Source: Planctomycetota bacterium (GTDB lineage: Bacteria; Planctomycetota; Brocadiia; Brocadiales; Bathyanammoxibiaceae). From it: DNA of 64,000 nt. The stretch covers positions 42,853-106,852 of the forward strand of contig JACQVQ010000003.1 in assembly GCA_016209685.1 (NCBI GenBank), read 5' to 3'. Under the pieces are notes generated by a model. That model was not told the DNA's origin. It saw only the letters and a list, made by a program, of their open reading frames with translations, and ran no database searches. Made by a program: the position numbers and the translations under genes. Of this stretch, positions 48,284 to 56,750 are shown piece after piece (position 1 is the first letter of the stretch; every line of letters begins with the position of its first letter).

Positions 48284-48304
48284 CTTATTCTCTGCATAAG
48301 GCGT

Positions 48305-48400
48305 TCAAGATAGGGAAGGACTACTGCAAGCCCAGGAACCCCAGGGGTAAGGAGTGCCCTTTGGGAGAATTACTTGGGTGCCGGAGTTGGAGGAATAGAT
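48305..48400 (+). pseudogene. Duplicated 3' end of the endonuclease III-like gene
   Basis: AFKIGKDYCKPRNPRGKECPLGELLGCRSWRNR* vs KVGKDYCKPRNPRCRECPLGELLGVPSLTAI*; 27-nt exact match. Confidence 0.85.
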
Positions 48401-48421
48401 AAAAAATCCTTTTATTAGACC

Positions 48422-49804
48422 ATGACCCTACTTAACCTCCAACCACTCCTCCTCAAAAGCGGCCACGTGATTGACCCGGCCACCGGGCTGGACTCGGTAA
48501 CTGACATACTTGTGAAGAAAGGCCGCATATCACTGATTGCCCCAGATATAACCCCCGAAGAGGGGGAAGAGGTAATTGATGCAGGTGGTAAATACGTAGT
48601 ACCAGGGCTTATTGACTGCCACGTACACCTGAGGGACTTTGGGGAGTGCCAGAGGGAGACCATTGCCTCCGGCACCAGGGCGGCGGTTATGGGCGGTTTT
48701 ACTACCGTTATCTGTGAACCCAACACCAAACCACCACTGGACTCTCCAGAGAGACTTGAGGCCCTCAGGGAGAAGGTGGAGAGGGAGGCCCTGTGCAGGG
48801 TGTATGCAAAGGCGGCCATGACCAGGGGCAGGGAGGGGGAGGCGTTGACGGACTTCAAGGCCCTGAAAGGCCATCCCTTAGTCGTGGCCCTCTCCGAGGA
48901 CGGTAACCCCATCGTGGAAGAACAACTTATGAGAGAGGCCTGCCGCCAGGCCGCCAACCATCAACTACCCCTTAGCCTTCACTGTGAGGATTCTGGCTTC
49001 TCCCTATCCAAAATTTGTAGGGACAGACCTTCAGGTCTGTCCTCGGACAGGTCTAAAGACCTGTCCCTACGTCTTGGCTTTGGCCCTAGAGAGCCATTCC
49101 ACAACGAGCCTGGCTTCATTGCCAGGGACTTACGCCTGGCCCAGGAAACGGAGGCGAGTGTCCACATATCCCACGTCAGCCTGGCCGAGTCCATCCAGAT
49201 AATTGAGGAGGCCAAAAAGGACGGTAAAGGGCCTGCCCTGCACCCTTGTGGTGCAGGGAGGATTACCTGTGAGGTCACCCCCCATCACCTCTTCCTTGAC
49301 GAGGCCAGTAGAGGGCCTCATGGACTGCCCTTCACCGTCAATCCCCCCCTCAGGAAGAAAGAGGACTGCACCGTACTACAAAAGGCCATTAAAGGTGGTA
49401 CAATTGACGCCATTGCCTCCGACCATGCCCCGCACAGGGAGGAGGATAAGAGGGCCGGTGCCCCTGGTCTAATTGGACTGGAGACCACACTAGGTGTGGT
49501 GCTTACCAGGTTAGTACACCCCGGTATTATCTCCCTGAAGGAGGCCGTGAGGCTGATGTCCAACAACCCTGCCAGGATTTTTGGCCTGGGAGGCGGCAGT
49601 CTGGCCGTGGGGAGTCCGGCGGACATAACCGTAATAGATATGGAAAGGGAATGGATAGTAGAAGGCAAAAGATTCCAATCCCTTGCCCGGAACTGCCCCT
49701 TTGAGGGCTGGAGGTTAAAGGGCCAGGCCGTCCTTACCATGGTAGGAGGGAGGGTGGTGATGAGGGAGGGGGTTATTAAAGGGTTCAAGCGTTTAAGGGT
49801 TTAA
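48422..49804 (+). CDS. pyrC: Dihydroorotase with in-frame palindromic insertions
   Basis: VVPGLIDCHVHLRDFG, CEPNTKPPLDSPE, TIDAIASDHAPH; palindrome-encoded SKICRDRPSGLSSDRSKDLSLRLG and ALHPCGAGR. Confidence 0.88.
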   Translation: MTLLNLQPLLLKSGHVIDPATGLDSVTDILVKKGRISLIAPDITPEEGEEVIDAGGKYVVPGLIDCHVHLRDFGECQRETIASGTRAAVMGGFTTVICEPNTKPPLDSPERLEALREKVEREALCRVYAKAAMTRGREGEALTDFKALKGHPLVVALSEDGNPIVEEQLMREACRQAANHQLPLSLHCEDSGFSLSKICRDRPSGLSSDRSKDLSLRLGFGPREPFHNEPGFIARDLRLAQETEASVHISHVSLAESIQIIEEAKKDGKGPALHPCGAGRITCEVTPHHLFLDEASRGPHGLPFTVNPPLRKKEDCTVLQKAIKGGTIDAIASDHAPHREEDKRAGAPGLIGLETTLGVVLTRLVHPGIISLKEAVRLMSNNPARIFGLGGGSLAVGSPADITVIDMEREWIVEGKRFQSLARNCPFEGWRLKGQAVLTMVGGRVVMREGVIKGFKRLRV

Positions 49805-49955
49805 GAGTTCAAGGGCTTAAGTTGTAGGGGCAGGGGTTACCCCTTCCCAACCTTTAGCCGCAGTCTGCCTCAGGCGGATTAGCCTGCGTTTCTTTCTGGC
49901 AGTAAGTAATAGATAATAAATAGTAGGCAGTAAGCAGTAGGGAGTAGTCAGAATT

Positions 49956-50468
49956 ATGCTAAACCTCATTGACGGTTACAACTTCATCTTCAAGATCCCC
50001 AGGCTGGAGGGGGCCGTTGAGAGGTCTAGCCTGGAGAAGGCCAGGGAGGAACTCCTCTCCCTCCTGGCCCGCTACAAACTCATCACCCACCAGGACTTCA
50101 CCGTGGTCTTTGATGGCAGGGAACAGAAGGGGTATCAGCCCGGCCCCGCAGAACAACTCTTTCAGGGGATAAAAGTAATGTTCTCCAAGGCCACCACGGC
50201 CGATGAGGACATAATCTCCCTGATACAGGTCTTCCCGAATCCCGGAGAGATTACCGTAGTCACCTCAGATAACAGCATACTCAGGGCGGCCAGCCGCTCG
50301 GGCTGTCACACAAGCCCTCCTGATGAATTTTACAAAAAGATAACCCACACCCTGAAGAAGGAGAAATTTGGCTCCACTAAGGAGCCTACTGGCAAGTACC
50401 AAGAACTCCCTGAGCACGAGGTGAAGTACTGGCTAAAGTACTTCCGGGGGAGGTTGGAAGGGGAGTAG
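49956..50468 (+). CDS. YacP-like NYN-domain RNA-binding protein
   Basis: MLNLIDGYNFIFKIP, DFTVVFDGREQKGYQ, SKATTADEDIISLIQ, ITVVTSDNSILRAA. Confidence 0.75.
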   Translation: MLNLIDGYNFIFKIPRLEGAVERSSLEKAREELLSLLARYKLITHQDFTVVFDGREQKGYQPGPAEQLFQGIKVMFSKATTADEDIISLIQVFPNPGEITVVTSDNSILRAASRSGCHTSPPDEFYKKITHTLKKEKFGSTKEPTGKYQELPEHEVKYWLKYFRGRLEGE

Positions 50469-50473
50469 TCCAG

Positions 50474-50866
50474 GTGGAACCTTTCACTGTCCCTACATGG
50501 CTGAGGTGGATACCTGCCACCACGTACGCAGGACTAATCTTCGTGGCCTCTTCCCTGCCCCAGCCCGTCCCCTATATCCCAATACCCCAAATTGACAAGC
50601 CCATCCACACCGTAGAATATGCCATACTCTGCCTCCTCATCTGTTGGGCCCAGTCCGCCGGCAGGTCAGGCGAACCCGTAAGGCCCATTAGAAAGGTGAT
50701 ACTGTTTTCTATAATTGCTAGTTCTTTGTATGGGGTCAGTGATGAGGTACACCAATACTTCGTCCCTGGCAGAAACTCGGACGTGGTGGACTGGACCTTT
50801 GATACAATAGGGGCCTCGCTGGCGGGGTTTTTATGGTATAGATGGAAACCAGGAGGCCCGGAATAA
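50474..50866 (+). CDS. VanZ-like membrane protein
   Basis: IPQIDKPIHTVEYAILCLLI...YGVSDEVHQYFVPGRNSDVVDWTFDTIGASLAGFL. Confidence 0.8.
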   Translation: MEPFTVPTWLRWIPATTYAGLIFVASSLPQPVPYIPIPQIDKPIHTVEYAILCLLICWAQSAGRSGEPVRPIRKVILFSIIASSLYGVSDEVHQYFVPGRNSDVVDWTFDTIGASLAGFLWYRWKPGGPE

Positions 50867-50909
50867 AGGGCAAAAGAATTAGGACTCAATATATAAACCA
50901 GAGAATTCC

Positions 50910-51320
50910 ATGTTCTTCAAACTCTTCCTCTTCTTTACAATCGTACCCCTGACGGAGTTTTATCTCTTACTCAGGCTGGGGCAGGCCATAGGACTCTGGC
51001 CCACTCTCGGGGTGGTCTTTGGCACAGGGTTTCTGGGTGCTGTCCTGGCCAAGAGGCAGGGGCTGGTAATCCTCCGCCGACTCCTCAGCGAGGTGGAGCA
51101 AGGAATCCTGCCCGCAGAGACCCTCTTTGACGGGGTGCTCCTGCTACTGGCAGGGGCACTCCTCATCACCCCCGGCCTGCTGACCGATTGCCTGGGGATT
51201 ATGCTCCTCTTTCCCCCGGCCCGCAGGGCCTTAAAGGCCTGGCTGAGGCGAAAGATTGAGCAAAAGATTGCCAGGGGGGAGTTCAGGGTTTATACCCGCT
51301 TTGGCGGCCGTCTAGATTGA
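50910..51320 (+). CDS. FxsA-like membrane protein
   Basis: PLTEFYLLLRLGQAIGLWPTLGVVFGTGFLGAVLAKRQG...LITPGLLTDCLGIMLLFPPAR. Confidence 0.85.
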   Translation: MFFKLFLFFTIVPLTEFYLLLRLGQAIGLWPTLGVVFGTGFLGAVLAKRQGLVILRRLLSEVEQGILPAETLFDGVLLLLAGALLITPGLLTDCLGIMLLFPPARRALKAWLRRKIEQKIARGEFRVYTRFGGRLD

Positions 51321-51338
51321 AAGGGGGGGATAGATTTC

Positions 51339-52505
51339 TTAACGGGCTTTCTTTTTTGTAGCCGTTAATAGTTCCATCAGTTTGGGGGCGATAAAGAGCT
51401 TATTCCTCTTCCTTCCAGGCACTTCTATGAGGATACCAATTTCAAGGAGTCTTAACACCCCCGTTTTTACTGAAGGAAATGATATATTCCACTTATGGCT
51501 TAACCCAGAGATGGAAATCATGGGATTTAAGAAGATTTCATCAACTAGCCTGTGTGCAGATTCAGGAACCTTCTTAGTACCCTCAAGCAATCTTTGATAT
51601 TCAGCATGGAGTTCTAGTATCTTTTTGGCGTCTGTCAGGGCATCCTCTGCCTGGGTGGCCACTCCACGCAAAAAGAACTTAATCCAACCCTGCCAATCTC
51701 CCTTCTGGCTCACGGCAAGGAGTCTTGAGTAATATTCTTCCCTATGTTTTTCAAAAAAGGCCGAGAGATAAAGGAGAGGCTGAGTTAGGTATCCCCTTTC
51801 ACAGAGAAAGAAAGTAATGAGAAGTCTCCCAATACGGCCATTACCGTCAAGAAATGGGTGGATTGCCTCAAACTGGTAGTGCATAAGGGCACACTGGATT
51901 AAGGGGGGTTCTTCGGGGTTTGAGTGGAGGTACTTCTCCCAGTCGTTGATCGCCTGTTTCATCTCCTCTACGGGTGGCGGCACATAGGCGGCCTCATTCA
52001 GTGTGCATCCTGGCCGACCTATCCAGTTCTGACTGAGGCGCATTTCTCCAGGGGTAATGTGTTCGCCACGAACCCCCTCCATCAAGATTTTGTGAATCTT
52101 GCAGATTAACCTGATAGAAATAGGTAAGTCTTTCAGACGGTTAATTCCATATTCCATTGCCTGGACATAATTCCACACCTCCCTAACGTCGGGTACTTTG
52201 GGTTCTTCCTGCCTTGCGGCCTCAAATAAAAATAAATCACCAAGAGAGGCCTGCGTCCCCTCAATGCGAGAACTTAACACTGCCTCACGCCTACTGTAGG
52301 GGGCAATTAGAAGATAGGGATTAGGCAATAACCTCCCAGTTCCTGATAGATTCCCTAACAACCTGTCTGCCTCAGAAAGGATGGAGACGAGACCCCTATC
52401 ATAATGGGTCTTTGGCGGTAGGGGGTTAGGTATAAATGCCCAGTATCCCTTTGGTGCCTTAATACATTTTCCTGCCGATGAATTTTTAAAGTCTTTAGTG
52501 TCCAA
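51339..52505 (-). CDS. Fic-family protein with C-terminal winged HTH
   Basis: SSRIEGTQASL inhibitory-like motif, HPFLDGNGRIGRLLI Fic motif. Confidence 0.92.
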   Translation of the reverse strand: MDTKDFKNSSAGKCIKAPKGYWAFIPNPLPPKTHYDRGLVSILSEADRLLGNLSGTGRLLPNPYLLIAPYSRREAVLSSRIEGTQASLGDLFLFEAARQEEPKVPDVREVWNYVQAMEYGINRLKDLPISIRLICKIHKILMEGVRGEHITPGEMRLSQNWIGRPGCTLNEAAYVPPPVEEMKQAINDWEKYLHSNPEEPPLIQCALMHYQFEAIHPFLDGNGRIGRLLITFFLCERGYLTQPLLYLSAFFEKHREEYYSRLLAVSQKGDWQGWIKFFLRGVATQAEDALTDAKKILELHAEYQRLLEGTKKVPESAHRLVDEIFLNPMISISGLSHKWNISFPSVKTGVLRLLEIGILIEVPGRKRNKLFIAPKLMELLTATKKKAR

Positions 52506-52538
52506 TTTAAGAAACCTCTTCTAAAAATTTTGCACGAG

Positions 52539-52667
52539 TATCCTTTAATAAGCAACTGTATTATTAAAGGATTTGGCACTATCCTTTAATAAGAACATTA
52601 TATATAACATTATCCTTTAATAAGCAACTGTTTTATTAAAGGATTTGCCCGTATCCTGCAATAAGGC
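52539..52667. promoter_or_regulatory. Array of ATCCTTTAATAA/TTATTAAAGGAT boxes upstream of the Fic gene
   Basis: Two TATCCTTTAATAAGCAACTGTxTTATTAAAGGATTTG dyads 72 bp apart with a third box between. Confidence 0.7.
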
Positions 52668-52776
52668 TACCTTCGCCTTAAGCACATAAAAGTAAAGGGG
52701 TTATGCGTTAGGGCCTGCCTTAAAACCACTTTTGACCGCCCTTAACCCACAACCCCTTGACTACTACTACCATGAC

Positions 52777-53289
52777 TCAGAGGTATTGCTGGGCTGTCTC
52801 TACTGTCCCCACCGCATCCCCGGCCTTGAAGGTGATGATGGCCCTGCTCCCTGAGAAGTAGGCCACTCCCTTCACGGTAAATACGGCCTTGCCGTTTGCG
52901 TCTGTCTTTATCTCCTCAGGCTCTACAGAGGCACGATTGGGGGTATCGCTTGAGGCCGTAACCAGGACGTTTGGTACGGGTTTCTTGTCTCTGTCCAGAA
53001 CGGTTACATAAACGGTCTGAACCTCCCCAACTCCGGCACTTAAACCTGTGGGCACTGCCTCTATAAATGCAGGGGCTTTGGCAGAGGCATCCTCTGCATA
53101 CACCTCAGGGATACCACAGCCCTGGTGGCGGAGCACCAGGGCTATAGCATTGGGGCTCTGCCCCCAATGCTGAAGACCAGCCACCACTATGTTACTTCCC
53201 GGCAGCATCCATAGGCCGGAAAAGAGCAGCAGGAACAACGCTATTTTAAGGTCTAGCTTCATAACACCTTCTCCTTTCATTGCATCCAC
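52777..53289 (-). CDS. Secreted Big-1/Ig-like domain protein with a 54-nt repeat inserted after the signal peptide
   Basis: VQTVYVTVLDRDKKPVPNVLVTASSDTPNRASVEPEEIKTDANGKAVFTVKG; GLQHWGQSPNAIALVLRHQG coded by the repeat. Confidence 0.7.
   Translation of the reverse strand: MDAMKGEGVMKLDLKIALFLLLFSGLWMLPGSNIVVAGLQHWGQSPNAIALVLRHQGCGIPEVYAEDASAKAPAFIEAVPTGLSAGVGEVQTVYVTVLDRDKKPVPNVLVTASSDTPNRASVEPEEIKTDANGKAVFTVKGVAYFSGSRAIITFKAGDAVGTVETAQQYL
53118..53171. repeat. 54-nt double-hairpin repeat inside CDS
   Basis: Reverse complement of 26690-26743. Confidence 0.9.
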
Positions 53290-53502
53290 AAAGACTGGTA
53301 CACCTAATATTAAATATAAAGGCAGATGCAGTAAAAGGCAACATTTGCAATGGGGAATGCGGGGTGGCTAGTCCGCCTAAGGGGGAGTAGATAGCATACA
53401 ACCTAATGCGGAGCGTTCCAAGTGCGGAATGGGGAGTGCGGAGTGCGGAATTTAACTCCGCATTCCGAAGTCTGCATTCCGCATTCCACAGTTGCTGTCT
53501 AC

Positions 53503-54177
53503 TTACTTTCTTCCGTGCACCTCGTCCAGGGACTCCTTTAACAGCTTAATCCAGTCCTTAAAGGCGCCCTTGGCATGGTCCCATTGGCCGTAAGACCCCA
53601 TGAAGCCGCCCAGGGTAAGGGGAGAGCCTCCCTTCCTGTCCACCACGGCCGCCAATCGCTCCCCGGTCATGGAGTCCATGAATTCTGCCTCCATCGCCGC
53701 CCCGCCCGTGTCTACCGGCATCATAATAGCCGCAGTAGCGGCGAGGTTTAGCCATGGGTTGGCTGAATCCAGGTCGGTAATGGCCGCACGGATGCGCATG
53801 ACGTCCGGGGCAGGTTTATCCACCACAGGGTAGGCGTCCTTCAACGTAGCAACGGCCTCGTTGCGGAAGTAGTCTGCCAGTTTCTGGAGTTCTTCGGGGT
53901 TAGCCGCCTTCTTCGCCTTCGGGGCACGGTAGACCACCACGGGGTCAATCATCAGCCTGGTGTACTTCTTCCAATTAACGTTTGGCCTCTCACCGTACAG
54001 CATTGATGGGTCTTCCGGGACTGGATTCATGCCGGAATAATCCTTCAAAAAACCCGAGGGCTTGGTAGGTTTGTTGGAGGCACAGCCCATACCCAGGGGC
54101 GAACAGAGACCCAGGGCAAATATTAAGCCCGCAGTTACCGCCAGCCTATGGTTTGTGATTCTGGTTAATGTCTTCAT
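53503..54177 (-). CDS. DUF3313-like lipoprotein
   Basis: Lipobox-like GMGCAS; GFLKDYSGMNP...YTRLMIDPVVVY. Confidence 0.7.
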   Translation of the reverse strand: MKTLTRITNHRLAVTAGLIFALGLCSPLGMGCASNKPTKPSGFLKDYSGMNPVPEDPSMLYGERPNVNWKKYTRLMIDPVVVYRAPKAKKAANPEELQKLADYFRNEAVATLKDAYPVVDKPAPDVMRIRAAITDLDSANPWLNLAATAAIMMPVDTGGAAMEAEFMDSMTGERLAAVVDRKGGSPLTLGGFMGSYGQWDHAKGAFKDWIKLLKESLDEVHGRK

Positions 54178-54549
54178 AATGACTTACCTCCCGGGAGCTA
54201 ATATTGTCTTCTAATCCGCCTGAGGCGGATTGTGTATGAAAGGCCCTTTGCTATGATTTTACCCGCCCTTATACTATGCTCCTGGTCTCTTTTCAAGGAT
54301 AAAGTGGTAGTGCGGAATGGGGAGTGCGGGGTGCGGAATTTAATTCCGCATTCCGCTGGCGGTAGTATTGACATAACCCGTCCTGCCTGGTATCTTCCTT
54401 AATCCAGGGATTAGGGGTTAGGGATTAGAGGGAAAGGAATTGGAAATTAGAAATTGTAAATTTAAAATTTGCAATTTTCAATTTACAATGTGTTTTATCC
54501 CCTGACCCCTAATCCCTGGTTTTAAATGTCTTAGAAGGGAGGGAGAGGA

Positions 54550-54996
54550 GTGAGGAAAAACTTATTCTACGGCGCATTTGCCCTGCTGCTAGTAACCCTG
54601 GGCTTTGTTATGGGCGGCTCCACAACGGCCCAGCACATAGACGTATTCAATATCCCTAGAGAAAAGGCCGAGCCGCACAAAATCCAGGGGCCTGAACTCT
54701 TAGAGGTGGTAGTAACGGATACCTACACCTACAAGGTGCTGGTGGAAAAAGATAAACTGGATAAGGGTAACGTCTTTGCCAACGAACTGGAGGTCCAGGA
54801 ACTGGTGGGAGACCAGAGAACCCCTTACCTCTGGGGCCAGGTGGAGTATTACGACCGCAGGGTCGTTAGCCAGATGCAGACCCGCACCACGGAGTTCCTC
54901 AAGTGCTTCCGTACCCGTACGGGGACGCTATTCTATCTCCCTGACGGGAAACGGATGATAGACTGGGGACCCTGGAGCTTCTGGGACTGCCGGTAA
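54550..54996 (+). CDS. Hypothetical secreted protein
   Basis: 148 aa, hydrophobic N-terminus; no family recognised. Confidence 0.5.
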   Translation: MRKNLFYGAFALLLVTLGFVMGGSTTAQHIDVFNIPREKAEPHKIQGPELLEVVVTDTYTYKVLVEKDKLDKGNVFANELEVQELVGDQRTPYLWGQVEYYDRRVVSQMQTRTTEFLKCFRTRTGTLFYLPDGKRMIDWGPWSFWDCR

Positions 54997-55179
54997 GCTA
55001 GGGGGTAGGGAGTAGGCAGATTAAAAATGCCAAATTCCAAAGCCCAAAGTTCAAATGAAATCCAAATGTCAAAACTCAAATATCAAATTTGGAATTTGGA
55101 TTTTTGACATTGATTTGACATTTGGATTTTGGTATTTGGATTTCTGCTTACTCCTTACTGCTTACTGCCTACTGTTTAT

Positions 55180-55977
55180 ATGTGCTATATCTTCTTACTA
55201 AACTTTTGTCTCTTCCTAATGGCCTCTACCTTGCACGCACAGGGACTACTGGATGCCCTTTCCACGGGGAAGACCAGGGTGATAGACCTCACCTACCCCC
55301 TCAACTCAAAGAATGCCTTCTGGCCCGGGGAGTCTTACAACTCCTTCAAACACGAGGTCCTTGCCTCACTGGAAAAGGACGGGGTTTACTCCGGCAGGTA
55401 TTCTACCCCGGAACACCTGGGGACGCACATGGACGCCCCGGCCCACTTTGAACCCAACCAACCCACCGTAGACAAGATACCCCTGGAAGACCTGGTCGGT
55501 CTGGCCGTGGTCATAGACGTCAGCCTGAAGGCATCCGCCTCAGGCGGAGACCCCGATTACCGGCTGAAGGTGGAAGACATCACGGAATGGGAGAAAAGAC
55601 ACGGCACCATACCACAGAGGGCCATTGTACTCTTATATACGGGGTGGGGGAGGCGGTGGGCAGATTATGGTAGATATAAAAATGCCGATGAGAACGGGGC
55701 ACTCCACTTCCCGGGCTTCTCCAGGGAATCTGCCCTGTTCCTGTCAGATACCCGCCAGGTCAAGGCCCTGGGGATAGATACCCTGAGTGTGGACTATGGT
55801 CTCTCAGGAGACTTCCCAGTCCACCACATCTTCAACTCCAGGGGGCGGTGGCTACTGGAAAACCTGGCCAATCTGGACAAGCTCCCACCCACCGGGGCCA
55901 CGTTAATCGTCGCCCCCATAAAGATAGAGGGAGGCTCAGGCGGCCAGGCACGTGTGTGGGCGCTGATTAGGGAATAG
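55180..55977 (+). CDS. Cyclase family (kynurenine formamidase-like) metal-dependent hydrolase
   Basis: RVIDLTYPLNSKNAFWPG, STPEHLGTHMDAPAHF; palindrome-encoded ASASGG. Confidence 0.85.
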   Translation: MCYIFLLNFCLFLMASTLHAQGLLDALSTGKTRVIDLTYPLNSKNAFWPGESYNSFKHEVLASLEKDGVYSGRYSTPEHLGTHMDAPAHFEPNQPTVDKIPLEDLVGLAVVIDVSLKASASGGDPDYRLKVEDITEWEKRHGTIPQRAIVLLYTGWGRRWADYGRYKNADENGALHFPGFSRESALFLSDTRQVKALGIDTLSVDYGLSGDFPVHHIFNSRGRWLLENLANLDKLPPTGATLIVAPIKIEGGSGGQARVWALIRE

Positions 55978-56168
55978 GAATCGTAAGGGCAATCCGCCTC
56001 AGGCGGACGGTTGCCCAAGGGACAGAGATAAAAGTTTCAAAGACCTTGAGATTTGGAAAAGGTCTATGGAGTTCAGCGGTCTCAGAAAATCTTTTTGCAC
56101 CTTTCTCCCAGATTCTATACAATCTTTCTAAAAGACCTTCTAAGAAAACTCTTTGAGGAGTATCATGG

Positions 56169-56420
56169 ATGGACATATGGATTCATCCGCATGCTAGGGG
56201 ACGCATGGAAGAACGTGGAACCACTGAGGAAGAGATTATAAAAACCGTAGAGGAAGGGGAAAGATTCCCGGCCAGATTCGGACGGACAGGATTCAGGCGA
56301 AATTTTTCTTTCGGCAAGGTGTGGAAAGGAAGAGCATATAAAACTAAACAAATAGAGGCATACGGCGTGAAAGAAGGGAAAGAGTGGATTATAATTACCG
56401 TGATGGTAAAGTATTTTTAA
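56169..56420 (+). CDS. DUF4258-like putative toxin
   Basis: MDIWIHPHARGRMEERGTTEEEIIKTVEEGER; pairs with DUF2283 ORF. Confidence 0.7.
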   Translation: MDIWIHPHARGRMEERGTTEEEIIKTVEEGERFPARFGRTGFRRNFSFGKVWKGRAYKTKQIEAYGVKEGKEWIIITVMVKYF

Positions 56421-56432
56421 GGAGCTCAAAAA

Positions 56433-56681
56433 ATGAAACTTACCTACGACCCACGTTATAACATTGCCTATATACGGCTAAGGAAAAAGACAAAAGAAGT
56501 AGAGACTATTCGGGTAAGCGATGAACTCAATGTTGACCTCTCCCCGGATGGGAAGATATATGGGATTGAATTATTAAACGCAAATGAACAGCTTAAACTG
56601 GGAAAGGGTGGGGAGTTCATCGTTACGGATGAATCAACCCACAAGACCTCAAAACTACCTATTAGCATAGAGAAAAAGTAA
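56433..56681 (+). CDS. DUF2283 protein (putative antitoxin partner)
   Basis: KLTYDPRYNIAYIRLRKKTKEVETIRVSDELNVDLSPDGKIYGIELLNA. Confidence 0.8.
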   Translation: MKLTYDPRYNIAYIRLRKKTKEVETIRVSDELNVDLSPDGKIYGIELLNANEQLKLGKGGEFIVTDESTHKTSKLPISIEKK

Positions 56682-56750
56682 TTGTAGGGACAGGGAAAAG
56701 ATTTTCTACCTGTAACCTGTTACCTGTTGCCCGTTACCTGCCTCTGTCTC

